A stretch of 64,000 nucleotides of DNA from Eubacteriales bacterium (GCA_028705495.1 JAQWDK010000002.1:158942-222941), one strand, 5' to 3'. Positions 26,318-35,682 are shown, counted from the first letter of the stretch. Numbers and translations are program-made. Notes: generated from the sequence alone by a model not told the origin.

Positions 26318-26767
26318 TTATTGCCGTTTTTCTTCGCTTATTTTTTTATACACTACAAAATAAACCGGGATGAAACAGATGTTTATTATCAGATAAATTA
26401 GGGATAAGAGCATTGTTGTAATTCCGGTGTAGTCAGTTAGCGCAAAACGAAAAGCATTTATAAAGTCAAAAATCAAAGATGTAAAAATCCCAACAATGGT
26501 TACACACAAAAAATCTTTGATTATATACGCCCATATAGAGGTAGTGTTATCATTGCCTTTTTTTATCTTCGCCATAGTCATAAAAAACGGTAAGGTAAAA
26601 AATACTCCGGAACATGCCAAAATCAAAACATATCCGAAAGCGTTAAATGTGTATGAAACATTTTCTAAAACTATAAAAGTAATTATGACAACAAGAGCCG
26701 TGTACACAGCTCTTGTTATAAGTGAAAAAATCTCCGGATTTTCTTGTAATAGCTTTTTAGTTTTCAT
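26318..26767 (-). CDS. Four-helix membrane protein of unknown function
   Basis: A 149-residue protein with four hydrophobic segments (about 17-36, 44-64, 82-103, 117-140). I do not recognise a family. The ATG at 26767 follows AAGGAAATGTG and lies inside the end of the acyl-CoA synthetase gene, overlapping it by 11 bases, so the two are translationally coupled. A GTG one codon earlier is also possible. Confidence 0.65.
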   Translation of the reverse strand: MKTKKLLQENPEIFSLITRAVYTALVVIITFIVLENVSYTFNAFGYVLILACSGVFFTLPFFMTMAKIKKGNDNTTSIWAYIIKDFLCVTIVGIFTSLIFDFINAFRFALTDYTGITTMLLSLIYLIINICFIPVYFVVYKKISEEKRQ

Positions 26768-28418
26768 CACATTTCCTTATATCAGCACGTTTTATCTTGC
26801 CGCTGATGGTTTTCGGAAGTTCCTTAACAAATTCAACGATACGCGGATATTTATACGGTGCAGTGACATGCTTTACATGATCTTGAAGTTCCTTTTTAAG
26901 AACATCGCTCGCTTCATAGCCCCTTGCAAGAACGATTGTAGCTTTAACAACTTGGCCACGAACTGGGTCGGGTGCTGCTGTAACTGCACATTCAAGCACC
27001 GCTTTGTGCGTCATAAGTGCGCTCTCAACTTCAAAAGGTCCAATTCTATATCCCGAGCATTTTATTACATCGTCAGAGCGGCCAACGAACCAAAAATATC
27101 CTTCGCCATCTCTCCATGCTGTGTCGCCGGTATCATAATTGCCGTTCTTAAAAGCTTTAGCATTAGCTTCTGGGTCGTTATAATACTCCTTGATTAGTCC
27201 AACCGGGCGACATTTATCGATGTTTTTTACAACGATTCTTCCGACGATACCGTCGTCGCAAGTTTTTCCGTTTTCATCAACAATATCAATATCGTAAAGT
27301 GGAGAAGGTTTACCAGTAGAACCTGGTCTTATATCAAACCATGGATAATTTGCTAGTATGACAGGTGTTTCTGTCTGCCCAAAACCCTCGCAGAGTGTAA
27401 GACCAGTTAGCTCACGGAAACGCTCCCACACTTCTGGGTTAAGAGGCTCACCAGCTATTGAACAATGTTTAATAGAAGAAAAATCATAATGTGCGATATC
27501 TTCTTTTATAAGGAATCTGAAAACGGTGGGAGGTGCACAGAAGCTGTATATCCCCAATGATGTTATTGTTTCGAGGGTGTTTTTAGCGTCAAATTTTTCG
27601 TTATCGTAAGCAACAATAGTCGCGCCGCAAATCCATTGACCGTAAATCTTACCCCATGCGAATTTTGCCCAACCTGAGTCGGACATTGTTAGATGAAGCT
27701 TGTCCTCTTTGACATTCTGCCAATATTTAGCCGTTATAATATGTCCTAAAGGATAGGTGAAATCGTGGGTGATCATTTTCGGCATACCGGTAGTTCCGGA
27801 TGAAAAATACATAAGCATTATATCATAATTCTGAGTGAGACGTTCAATCGCACCAACAGGCTCATTTTCAAGTTCTCTCTTGAAATCATATCTTCCCGGT
27901 AAAGAATCTTCAATCGGATTTTCTGAAACATAAAAAATGTTTTTCAGTTCTTTGCAATCTGGTGCCGCTTTGTTTATGTGGTCAATAAGCTCACCGTCGT
28001 CAACAGATATGATCGAGCATACACCAGCTGCATTACAGCGATACACGATATCTTTTGGAGTTAGCTGATAAGTTGCAGGGATACATATAGCACCTAACTT
28101 ACAGAGTGCGAGAAAGCATATCCAAGCTTCGGGGCGTTGTTTGAGCATCAGCATAACACGGTCGCCCTTACCGACACCATGACGTTTTAGCACACATGCA
28201 GCCTTATCGGATAAAAGAGCCATATCAGCAAATGTGTAGTCCCGTCTGTTGCCCTTCCCGTCAACCCAAACAAGAGCCATCTTCGATTTATCAGTCTTTG
28301 CCCATTCATCTACTACATCAAACGCAAAATTAAAGTTATTAGGTACATTTATCTTAAAATTAGCTTTAAAATCCTCATATGATTCAAATTCCATTTGTGG
28401 GAGATATTTTTCAAGCAT
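26757..28418 (-). CDS. AMP-dependent acyl-CoA synthetase (acetyl-CoA synthetase-like)
   Basis: Activates a carboxylic acid to the acyl-AMP and then the CoA thioester. The adenylate motif YFSSGTTGMPKM (about 203-214), the YDTGD motif, the FVGRSDDVIKCSGYRIGPFEVE hinge region and the C-terminal lysine in KTISGKIKR (about 537-545) are all present. The pattern is closest to medium-chain or acetate-type synthetases; substrate cannot be fixed. 553 aa is normal. Ribosome site CGAAAGGAAAAAAA precedes the start. Downstream, a small membrane protein gene overlaps its end. Confidence 0.9.
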   Translation of the reverse strand: MLEKYLPQMEFESYEDFKANFKINVPNNFNFAFDVVDEWAKTDKSKMALVWVDGKGNRRDYTFADMALLSDKAACVLKRHGVGKGDRVMLMLKQRPEAWICFLALCKLGAICIPATYQLTPKDIVYRCNAAGVCSIISVDDGELIDHINKAAPDCKELKNIFYVSENPIEDSLPGRYDFKRELENEPVGAIERLTQNYDIMLMYFSSGTTGMPKMITHDFTYPLGHIITAKYWQNVKEDKLHLTMSDSGWAKFAWGKIYGQWICGATIVAYDNEKFDAKNTLETITSLGIYSFCAPPTVFRFLIKEDIAHYDFSSIKHCSIAGEPLNPEVWERFRELTGLTLCEGFGQTETPVILANYPWFDIRPGSTGKPSPLYDIDIVDENGKTCDDGIVGRIVVKNIDKCRPVGLIKEYYNDPEANAKAFKNGNYDTGDTAWRDGEGYFWFVGRSDDVIKCSGYRIGPFEVESALMTHKAVLECAVTAAPDPVRGQVVKATIVLARGYEASDVLKKELQDHVKHVTAPYKYPRIVEFVKELPKTISGKIKRADIRKCDEN

Positions 28419-28517
28419 CGTTTTTTTCCTTTCGAGAGCCAGCGCACGGTTTTTTATAACGATTTATTATATCAGTGTGATAATATATTGTCAAGTCAAA
28501 CAAATATTAGGAAAAAT

Positions 28518-28550
28518 GAACCCGAGGCAGATTAACACTGCTTCGGGTTC
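28518..28550 (-). terminator. Terminator of the surface-protein gene
   Basis: GAACCCGA-GCAG pairs with CTGC-TCGGGTTC; on the minus strand it is followed by ATTTTTCC. Confidence 0.85.
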
Positions 28551-28567
28551 TAATTTTTGCTTGTCTT

Positions 28568-29644
28568 TTATTTCTCTCTTACAACAACTGAGTATGTTAA
28601 TTGCGTTGAATATATACCTCTGGCAGGTATGTCTTGTGTATCAAGGACTATTTTTCCGGTATATGTTATATCTACACCTGGTTCGCTTATGATAAATTCA
28701 ATTGGGTTTGTGTTATAGGTTATTTCTCCAAATTTCAATGCGAATGGTATGGTATTCGTACCGTCACTTAAAATGTAATTTGAGTTTAGCTGTAATACTA
28801 CTTCCCTCTCATTAAATAGGTTTTCCGCTTTGTTTACAATAAGTGTAAACTCCGTTTCCGTGATACTCTCAGTCTCAGTGCGTTTCATTGTCTGTTCAGG
28901 AATCACCGGGAAGCTAATATTGCATACGGCATTAGGAATTTCTGCATTAACCTTAACATCGACCGATCCGGTTTCAGGAACTGAGTTGTACACAGTCCCC
29001 CCACCTCCAATTGCATTTGTAGGACTTGTACCAGCAAGAACGGTTCCACCTGTGTAGTAGAACTCACCGTTATTCATTACTGCGGGTGTACTCGCAGAAT
29101 TCGAGGATATTGAACCGCCTGTTATGGTAGCAGTTGCGCCAGCATTAATAACAATGCAATTGTTTGATGTTGTATACGATAGTAACGCGCCGCTATTAAG
29201 TGTAAAGTTTCCACCAGTTAAAACAAGAACGCACAATCCACTGTTCTTCACAATGCCACCACCGATAGTGTCACTAATTGTCAAACTACCGCCGCCATTT
29301 ATTTCGAATAAAGGGAAAGTTTTATTGTATTCAAACTTCTTCCCTTTAAGGTCAATAAATACTTCTCCGGTTATAACTATTGTTCCGGTTGATAACACAT
29401 CTTCTGTTAGCTCATAATCCCCCGATGGTAAAGGTATCTTTAGATCAACTTTTGCAATTCCATTGAGATAGGTCTGGGTTAACGGTGTTGTTGTCACTGA
29501 TGATGACAAAAACACAAGCATAGGAATAAGAAGAACCATTATAAGAAATGCGGTTAAGTAGGATTTTAATACTTGCTTAATGATGCTTGGTTGTTGGTTG
29601 TTTTGCTTTGTGGATGCCCGGGGTGCTGTTGATAATAGTTTCAT
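28568..29644 (-). CDS. Secreted or membrane-anchored beta-rich surface protein
   Basis: The 358-residue protein has a long N-terminal polar region, then one hydrophobic segment (about 28-50), and an extracellular part rich in Gly, Thr, Ser and Ile. The middle part (about 100-210), with repeated pieces such as GGGSLTISDT, GGNFTLNSG, AGATATITGGSI, resembles right-handed beta-helix or adhesin-like sequence. No LPXTG or SLH anchor is visible, so the hydrophobic segment may be an uncleaved anchor. The start is ATG at 29644, after CGGAGGCGCAGTCA; an ATG further upstream lacks a ribosome site. No function is assigned. Confidence 0.65.
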   Translation of the reverse strand: MKLLSTAPRASTKQNNQQPSIIKQVLKSYLTAFLIMVLLIPMLVFLSSSVTTTPLTQTYLNGIAKVDLKIPLPSGDYELTEDVLSTGTIVITGEVFIDLKGKKFEYNKTFPLFEINGGGSLTISDTIGGGIVKNSGLCVLVLTGGNFTLNSGALLSYTTSNNCIVINAGATATITGGSISSNSASTPAVMNNGEFYYTGGTVLAGTSPTNAIGGGGTVYNSVPETGSVDVKVNAEIPNAVCNISFPVIPEQTMKRTETESITETEFTLIVNKAENLFNEREVVLQLNSNYILSDGTNTIPFALKFGEITYNTNPIEFIISEPGVDITYTGKIVLDTQDIPARGIYSTQLTYSVVVREK

Positions 29645-29898
29645 TGACTGCGCCTCCGATTTGTTTATTAAATTGCATCTGCCTAATTTCGACATTAACA
29701 GACAAACATATTTTAACAATACAAAGTATTTAAGTCAAGAAGAAACTGTATTCTTTTTTTATTTCATTGCAATTTACAAATTTACTCTTATTCATTTATT
29801 TAAAAAGACTACTGTTATTTACATTAATTGTTATATCTCGTTTTTAGTAACCAAAGACGCGGCCTTATCATTTAATATAAGTGAAAGGTTGTGGTTTA

Positions 29899-30465
29899 GT
29901 GGAATGGAGCAGGTTGAGCGGTGACAGCATCAGACTGATGCTTGAAAAAGATGAAATCGCCGAACTCGGTCTGTCATCGGCATATAAAGGCAAAATATAT
30001 AGAAGTGAAATCGAAAGGCTGCTTGAGATGAATTTTCACGAAAGTGGGTTCCTGATATCGGGATGCAGAGCTCTTGTTCAGATATTTCCCAAAAAAACCG
30101 GAGGTATTGAGATACTTATTACAAAGCTTGATGAGGAGGACAGCGGTATGTTTTCCGAATCATACTTCTTTGCAGAAGATGGTGAGACTTCTGCAGTAAG
30201 ACATAAGCTTTATTTTATTTTTGAAGAAGCAGACGCTCTGATTAATGGGTGTCTGCGCATTAAACCTGTTGAAAGCAATTTGTTCTATGCTAAATCAGGT
30301 GAATTCGTCGTCAGCATTCCAGCACATAAATGCCCTTCCGAGATCAAAGACATACTTTGCGAATACGCATACGAAACCGACGATGAAGAAATAGAAGATG
30401 AGCTTGTTTTTGTAACAAAAAACGTAATTGCGAAAATACAGCAGTCTTTCAAAAAAAGAAATTAA
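29899..30465 (+). CDS. MecA-like adaptor protein
   Basis: MecA family proteins deliver substrates to the ClpC protease in Gram-positive bacteria. The 188-residue protein starts with VEWSRLSGDSIRLMLEKDEI, like the family N-terminus, then has ALVQIFPKKTGGIEILITKL (about 58-77), a hallmark of MecA, then an acidic linker and a C-terminal domain. The start is GTG at 29899 (GAAAGG lies ten bases upstream); a GTG 18 bases earlier would add six residues. The gene is single with its own terminator. Confidence 0.82.
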   Translation: MEWSRLSGDSIRLMLEKDEIAELGLSSAYKGKIYRSEIERLLEMNFHESGFLISGCRALVQIFPKKTGGIEILITKLDEEDSGMFSESYFFAEDGETSAVRHKLYFIFEEADALINGCLRIKPVESNLFYAKSGEFVVSIPAHKCPSEIKDILCEYAYETDDEEIEDELVFVTKNVIAKIQQSFKKRN

Positions 30466-30489
30466 GAAGAAGGTTTTACATCGAAAATA

Positions 30490-30519
30490 AAGCGTAGCCG
30501 TTCCATTATGGCTACGCTT
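30490..30519 (+). terminator. Terminator after the mecA-like gene
   Basis: AAGCGTAGCC pairs with GGCTACGCTT around a ten-base loop, followed by ATGTTATAA; the T tract is weak. Confidence 0.7.
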
Positions 30520-30647
30520 ATGTTATAATATCTTCATCGTAACAAAACCGCTCGCATTTACGCACCAAATCAATCTTTATCAAGGTAAATGTGCATCTAT
30601 GTTATAATTAGTCTTAGAATGACACTAAATAAAGCGAGGATAACAAA

Positions 30648-32747
30648 ATGTACCATTCAAGGCACAGAAAATCAAATGAATATATCACAGTAGCAATCGA
30701 TACGAAAAGTGGCAGCCTTCTTGAACTGATCAACCTTCGGACAGGTGATAATCTAATAAAAAACCACCGTCATGGAATGGCTGACACATTCGAGCTGATA
30801 ACTTCCGAAGGAAAGAGTTTTACGGTTCCAAAAGCGGAAGCTGTTTACTCAAACCCTGATCTGATGGCAAAAATAACAGAAATCGATAACGGACTTGAAG
30901 TTAGTTATAGCTGTCTAAGTGATGGTACAAATAGCACAGATATATCCTTGACTTACAGCTTCCGTCTTCTGGAAGATAAAATCAACTGGGAAATCAGCTT
31001 TAACAATAATAGTTCCTACACCATTACTGTCTGCAAGTTCCCCTATATCTGCGGTGTTTGGCTTGGTGAGTATTATGACGATGATACGCTTGTTTATCCC
31101 TTCAATGCAGGCATAAAAGTGCCCAATCCCACTGAATACCTGTCAATGCCGCGAAATCAAATAGGCTGGAGATGGCAGGATTATAAATACACCTATAATA
31201 TTGACGGAATGGGGCTTTGGCCGGACAAGCACGGGGTTTACGCCTTGAGTTCCAAATATTCCGGTCCTCTTTCTATGGCGTACTGCGATTTGTACGGTGA
31301 GGATGGCGGATTTTACTTTGCTTCACACTCCTCCGGCAAGGGAATCCTTGCAATTCGTATTGAAGCGATGGGTGCTCATAGCGCAGGTATAAACTTCGCT
31401 GTTGCTAATGACATACATATAAAATCCGGAGAAAAATTTGCCTATAATAAAGCAGTGACTGCTTTTCACAAAGGTGACTGGCATAATGGCGCGGACATAT
31501 ACAGAAAAGCGCGATATTCTGACAATGATAGAAAAGCTGCTTTAGCATCTGATTGGTTTTTAAAGAATCCCGGTCTTTTTGCTCACTATGATTTTAAATA
31601 TCAAAATGGCGGTATTGTCCATAGTTTTTCCGATATACCAGCTCTTGCAGATCAGGCAGTAGAAGTAGGATTAAATCACCTGCTATTTGCTGGATGGCAT
31701 CATGAAGGTTTTGACTACGGTTTCCCGATGTACACCGCCGACAGGGAACTTGGAACACTTGATGAATTGAAGTCAGGAATAGATTACGCTCATAAACTTG
31801 GCGTAAAAGTTTCTTTTTACATCAATTCAAGGCTTGCCAACACAAAATATACCGAGCTTGATGAACTCATTAAAGATGGTGCTGCAGTAAAATCGGTTGA
31901 TGCAAATGGTGAGTATGTAATTTCCGCCGAGCAGTACGGTAACCTTGACTTAAAATTCGCTGCCATGTGTGCTGGGGCAAAAAACTGGCAGGACAGGTTG
32001 TCTGATGCATTTGATTATGTCAAAGAGGCAGGTGCGTACGGTATTTACTTTGACCAAATCGCTATGGCTCCGCCATGTGTGTGCTTGAACGAATCCCACG
32101 GACATTCTCCTGAAGCTTGGAACGAAGGCTGCATAAAACTGCTTGAGTTGGCGGCATCGAAAGGACTTTCGACAATCATAGAAGGCTGTTCGGACCTATA
32201 TGGCACTTTAGCCGCAGGTCAGCTTGTTTCAACCTTTTCCTACATCGCATGTGCTTTCCCTGAGCTGTACAAATACACCTTCCCGGAACAGATACTCGTC
32301 GATATGGTCTACCCGCGCCGTGGTATGGCTATGCGTCCGACTTTTGTAGGAGACAGATGGAAGCAGCTTATTGACACCTCCTTTATATGCGGCAGCTATT
32401 TATGGGCTTATGACCTTGTGGAGGACAATTCCTTTGAAAACGATCCTGCCGCTTTTAGCTATCTAAAAAGCATAGTTAATGCAAGAAACCTCTGGTTAAA
32501 CAAATACGGTCACGGTGTTTTTGAAGATGACAAATCACTGCAACTGACAGGTGATATTAGCGCAAAGCTCTTTACAAGCCCAACAATGGTGGCTTTCGCT
32601 TGCAACAGCAGCGGGATGATTGAGCTTGATAGTGAAAACAAAGTAAAAGAGCTTATTCTCGCTGTGGGCAAAGAAAGTTTCGTCAAAGTCAGCAGTGCGA
32701 CAATTTACATAAACTCACCATCGACAGGTGTTATTATCTTTGAATAA
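30648..32747 (+). CDS. Glycoside hydrolase-like TIM-barrel protein (DUF6259 type)
   Basis: The 699-residue protein has an N-terminal beta-sandwich (about 1-270, with Trp-rich surface loops such as QIGWRWQDY) followed by a TIM barrel (about 290-600). In the barrel, GIYFDQIAMAPP carries a likely catalytic Asp, and IIEGCSD a possible acid/base Glu; the arrangement resembles alpha-galactosidase-like and DUF6259 proteins. There is no signal peptide, so it should act in the cytoplasm on imported saccharide. Ribosome site GCGAGGATAACAAA. Single gene. Substrate unknown. Confidence 0.65.
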   Translation: MYHSRHRKSNEYITVAIDTKSGSLLELINLRTGDNLIKNHRHGMADTFELITSEGKSFTVPKAEAVYSNPDLMAKITEIDNGLEVSYSCLSDGTNSTDISLTYSFRLLEDKINWEISFNNNSSYTITVCKFPYICGVWLGEYYDDDTLVYPFNAGIKVPNPTEYLSMPRNQIGWRWQDYKYTYNIDGMGLWPDKHGVYALSSKYSGPLSMAYCDLYGEDGGFYFASHSSGKGILAIRIEAMGAHSAGINFAVANDIHIKSGEKFAYNKAVTAFHKGDWHNGADIYRKARYSDNDRKAALASDWFLKNPGLFAHYDFKYQNGGIVHSFSDIPALADQAVEVGLNHLLFAGWHHEGFDYGFPMYTADRELGTLDELKSGIDYAHKLGVKVSFYINSRLANTKYTELDELIKDGAAVKSVDANGEYVISAEQYGNLDLKFAAMCAGAKNWQDRLSDAFDYVKEAGAYGIYFDQIAMAPPCVCLNESHGHSPEAWNEGCIKLLELAASKGLSTIIEGCSDLYGTLAAGQLVSTFSYIACAFPELYKYTFPEQILVDMVYPRRGMAMRPTFVGDRWKQLIDTSFICGSYLWAYDLVEDNSFENDPAAFSYLKSIVNARNLWLNKYGHGVFEDDKSLQLTGDISAKLFTSPTMVAFACNSSGMIELDSENKVKELILAVGKESFVKVSSATIYINSPSTGVIIFE

Positions 32748-32753
32748 AAAATG

Positions 32754-32778
32754 CGGCGGAGCGCACAGCACTCCGCCG
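32754..32778. terminator. Two-way terminator
   Basis: CGGCGGAG pairs with CTCCGCCG around GCGCACAGCA, flanked by A tract and TTCTTT, between convergent genes. Confidence 0.85.
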
Positions 32779-32798
32779 TTCTTTAAAATATCTGTTTT

Positions 32799-34121
32799 TT
32801 ACTTTATCCCGAACCAAGAAAGAATACCCTCGTCCTTTTTGTTCCCGTCGATATATTCAATCACCCTCTCAAGCACAGTAACTGTCTGCGCTCTATCGAA
32901 AATTGAATTTGGTGCCATAGTATGCTGGTCAACGCCGCTCATTATGCCTTCTTTATAAAGTGCAGCGACATATTTGACCGCTTCCGCTGGAATACTGTCT
33001 CTGTCAGAGAAAGCCGCAAGGCTTGCTTCGCTCTCAAGGTTAAGAAGCTTGCTTATTATAACAGCCGCATCCGCTCTTGTGAGCTCTTTGTCGGGCTCAA
33101 AATTAATAAGTCCGCCCTCAGCTTCTGTTCCGCTGATTATACTTAATTCTTTGGCTTTTGCAATATAGGGCTTATGAGCTGCTTCGATTTGTTCATCATC
33201 GGAAAAGCCTGTATTAAGAACTGGTTTTAGGTCATCGCCATAACCTGCTGCCATAAGAAGCAGAACGGTAAAATCGCTCTTAGTCATGGCCTTGCTTGGT
33301 GAAAAATAATAGATTCCTGCTATTTCTTCGTGACTTACAATACCCTTTGCCGCAAGCTTAACGGCTGCTGAATGCGCCCAGTGTCCCTGCATATCTGCAT
33401 AAACAATCTTTGCCTCATTAGTATCGACTTTTATTTCGGCAACAGCTTCCTTTGAGATATTTCCATAAACGTCAACAACCCGGTATTTGAAGCTGTCTTT
33501 TCCCTTATAGCCGCTTTTCGGAGTGTAGACAAAGCTACCGGTTCCGGCATCGGTTATTTTCACAGAACCGTTTTTGGGATATGTCAGAAGTTCAAACGAC
33601 ATAACATCGCCATCCGGATCGTATGCAGCCAAGTTCGCGACTGCTGCAACTCCCTGCACGGTGCTAAAACTACCACCGTCTGCTATTGGTGAGAAGTTGA
33701 CTGTCGGAAGTAGATTCATAACGCATTTCAATGCAACGCCGTCCCAGCTCTTTGTGTCGACTGTGAAACTGAAAGTTGCCGCGTAAGCGTTGTTAACTGC
33801 TTTCGGTACAAACTTTAAAAATCCAATGCTACCGCGTGGAATAGATTGTCCTTCGATAACATCAATGCCACCAAGCTTGAGTACACCCATTTCAACGTCG
33901 GGTAGTTTTGTTATTGTTATATACTTGAGGTCTTTTATCCCCAACACACTCTCAAACTCTGATGTTTTGAAGGTCAGCTCATCCCCTGCAATGCCGCATT
34001 TTGTTATAACTGTTCTCTGCCTAATGACAGTCATACCCGGCGATAAATCAGAAGCGTACACGCCTACTGCGAAGATAGTCAAGAGCGCGAGCACAGCTGC
34101 GATTATGCGAATTTTTTTCAT
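32799..34121 (-). CDS. SLH-domain surface protein with cadherin-like domain
   Basis: The 440-residue protein has a signal peptide (1-23), an N-terminal beta-rich part, a cadherin/Big-type domain (about 140-235, with AYDPDGDVMSFELL and DSFKYRVVDVYGN) and three SLH repeats at the C-terminus (about 240-425; for example MQGHWAHSAAVKLAAKGIV and FSDRDSIPAEAVKYVAALYKEG in pieces). SLH domains attach proteins to secondary wall polymer. It is preceded by a leader that is homologous to the one before the XRE gene at 42414. Confidence 0.9.
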   Translation of the reverse strand: MKKIRIIAAVLALLTIFAVGVYASDLSPGMTVIRQRTVITKCGIAGDELTFKTSEFESVLGIKDLKYITITKLPDVEMGVLKLGGIDVIEGQSIPRGSIGFLKFVPKAVNNAYAATFSFTVDTKSWDGVALKCVMNLLPTVNFSPIADGGSFSTVQGVAAVANLAAYDPDGDVMSFELLTYPKNGSVKITDAGTGSFVYTPKSGYKGKDSFKYRVVDVYGNISKEAVAEIKVDTNEAKIVYADMQGHWAHSAAVKLAAKGIVSHEEIAGIYYFSPSKAMTKSDFTVLLLMAAGYGDDLKPVLNTGFSDDEQIEAAHKPYIAKAKELSIISGTEAEGGLINFEPDKELTRADAAVIISKLLNLESEASLAAFSDRDSIPAEAVKYVAALYKEGIMSGVDQHTMAPNSIFDRAQTVTVLERVIEYIDGNKKDEGILSWFGIK

Positions 34122-34242
34122 TTTTTGACCATTCCTTTCTTGCTAACCTGGAAGTTTGTTTCGGTCGTGTTATTTGCGATTCGTGCCTTGCTTACGGTAC
34201 GAAAGAAATAAAATTCGGGATTGAAAGATTTATCTCTCAATC
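34122..34242 (-). promoter_or_regulatory. Family B leader element before the SLH gene
   Basis: Directly before the start codon the minus strand carries AATCGCAAA, then a ACACGACC-AACAAACTTC block, and CAAGAAAGGAATGGTCA. The same blocks in the same order precede the XRE gene at 42414. Further upstream a hairpin GATTGAGAGAT/ATCTTTCAATC (34219-34242) resembles the hairpin before dapB. See findings. Confidence 0.6.
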
Positions 34243-34417
34243 TTGCCCACCCTTTCGTTTTCCGTTTTCCCTCGGATTATCTTCTGGAAAACGAGTTAAA
34301 ACAGCTTTATTTCGTCAGCTTAGGTTGATTCGGAACACATAAGTCTGATGCTGTAAATATCATTTACTCATGGGCGGTTTTTAATTCACTTTGTGTATGT
34401 AAATTATGTTAATAATC

Positions 34418-34433
34418 TGCCAATAGATTGGCA
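34418..34433. promoter_or_regulatory. Perfect inverted repeat, possible operator
   Basis: TGCCAAT-AG-ATTGGCA is perfectly symmetric and lies about 75 bases before the TATAAT of the WYL regulator unit. The rest of 34260-34500 is AT-rich and shows no gene. Confidence 0.4.
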
Positions 34434-34505
34434 TGCCTCGATTTTTACGATTTTTTTATTTATTAAAATAATATTTTCGTAGTCCGTTTTATGGGACAAC
34501 CACCT

Positions 34506-34524
34506 CTGTATAATATAGATACAG
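34506..34524 (+). promoter_or_regulatory. Promoter -10 with overlapping inverted repeat (possible autoregulatory site)
   Basis: CTGTAT-AATATAG-ATACAG is a perfect inverted repeat with a seven-base spacer; it contains the consensus TATAAT at 34509-34514. Only a poor -35 is seen. The position, just before the regulator gene, fits an autoregulatory operator, which is inference. Confidence 0.5.
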
Positions 34525-34547
34525 TAAATTATACGGAGGAAATATCT

Positions 34548-34619
34548 ATGATCTGGTTTGGACTTATTGCAGCGTCTATTTGCACTCTCTGTTGCTTCCC
34601 CAGCAGAAAAAACAAATAA
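34548..34619 (+). CDS. Possible 23-residue hydrophobic peptide upstream of the WYL regulator
   Basis: The frame encodes a hydrophobic, cysteine-containing peptide (MIWFGLIAASICTLCCFPSR then KNK) with a very good ribosome site CGGAGGAAATATCT. Its stop is followed by the AGGAGG of the regulator gene, only 13 bases before that start codon. It could be a small membrane peptide or a leader peptide coupled to the regulator. Very short, so the support is the ribosome site, hydrophobic pattern and spacing. Confidence 0.5.
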   Translation: MIWFGLIAASICTLCCFPSRKNK

Positions 34620-34632
34620 GAGGAGGAAAAAA

Positions 34633-35646
34633 ATGAAGGCCAGTAATCAAAAAGCGAAACTGATGCATGTTTACAGTATTCTGAGTGAAGAAACCGACGA
34701 AACAAACGGGCTGACCGTCAGTGAGATTCTTGACAAGCTTGAGAGTATCAATATCGCTGCAGAAAGAAAGTCGATTTATGACGATATCCGCTGTCTTAAC
34801 GACAACGGCTTTCTGCATGTCGAAAAAAAGCAAGCGGGCGGTACAGTAAAATATCATGTTGTCGAAAGGCTCTTTGAAAAATCTGAGCTAATGATGTTGT
34901 CCGACGCAGTTCAAGCTGCGAAATTTATCCCTGCGAAGAAAAGCGATGAGCTAATTTATAAGCTTATGTCGTTGACCAGCAAGAGTGAAGCACGAAAGCT
35001 CAACTGTAGAATTTACACACCAAATCGTGCTAAGACCGATAACAAAGAGGTTCTTGACTGCGCTGAGAAAATCAGTGAAGCCATTCTCGCAAATAAAACC
35101 GTTACATTTAAATACACAAGCAATGTTATCTGCAAAAGCAGCAAGGGCTTTGAGAGGATTACAAGGCATGGCGGAAAGCTATACGATGTCAGTCCCTATG
35201 CTCTTATTTGGGACGATGAGAATTATTACATGGTAGGATATGATAACGAAACAGACTTGAAGAAGCATTATCGAGTAGATAGAATAATTGAGCTTATGAT
35301 AACGGAAGAGAAGAGAAAAGGCGAAGAAACCTTCAAGGGTTTTGATCTATCCCGTTATAACAAGAGTGCCTTTTCGATGTTCAGCGGTGAAGAAAAACGA
35401 GTTGAGCTTGAATGTGATAACAAAATGATTGAAATTGTCATTGACAGATTCGGAAAGGATATTATAATTAGAAAAAAGACTAACGAAACTTTTACCGTAA
35501 CAGTTAACATTATGATAAGCCCTGTATTCTTCTCCTGGGTTTATATTTTCGCCGGAAAAATTAGAATTAATTCGCCTTCCGAAGTAAAGGAAAGTTATCT
35601 TAAACAAACAACTGCTGTACTCGAAAGTATAAAGATTGAAAGTTAA
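34633..35646 (+). CDS. WYL-domain transcriptional regulator
   Basis: The 337-residue protein has an N-terminal winged HTH (about 8-70, with LTVSEILDKL and RKSIYDDIRCL) and a WYL domain (about 140-215) in which the W-Y-L positions appear as AxxxxDDENYYMVGY; a C-terminal WCX-like part follows. WYL regulators sense small ligands or nucleic acid. The start is ATG at 34633, seven bases after AGGAGG; frames further upstream overlap the small peptide. A palindrome over the -10 suggests autoregulation. The metallophosphoesterase gene follows by 36 bases. Confidence 0.9.
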   Translation: MKASNQKAKLMHVYSILSEETDETNGLTVSEILDKLESINIAAERKSIYDDIRCLNDNGFLHVEKKQAGGTVKYHVVERLFEKSELMMLSDAVQAAKFIPAKKSDELIYKLMSLTSKSEARKLNCRIYTPNRAKTDNKEVLDCAEKISEAILANKTVTFKYTSNVICKSSKGFERITRHGGKLYDVSPYALIWDDENYYMVGYDNETDLKKHYRVDRIIELMITEEKRKGEETFKGFDLSRYNKSAFSMFSGEEKRVELECDNKMIEIVIDRFGKDIIIRKKTNETFTVTVNIMISPVFFSWVYIFAGKIRINSPSEVKESYLKQTTAVLESIKIES

Positions 35647-35682
35647 AAAGGTTCAAAAAGAAAGAGATGGTCGTAAAAATAG

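Noticed and set aside
26496..27197. A 233-codon plus-strand frame
   Set aside because: It is fully antisense to the acyl-CoA synthetase and the membrane gene, both with clear motifs or coupling; no ribosome site.
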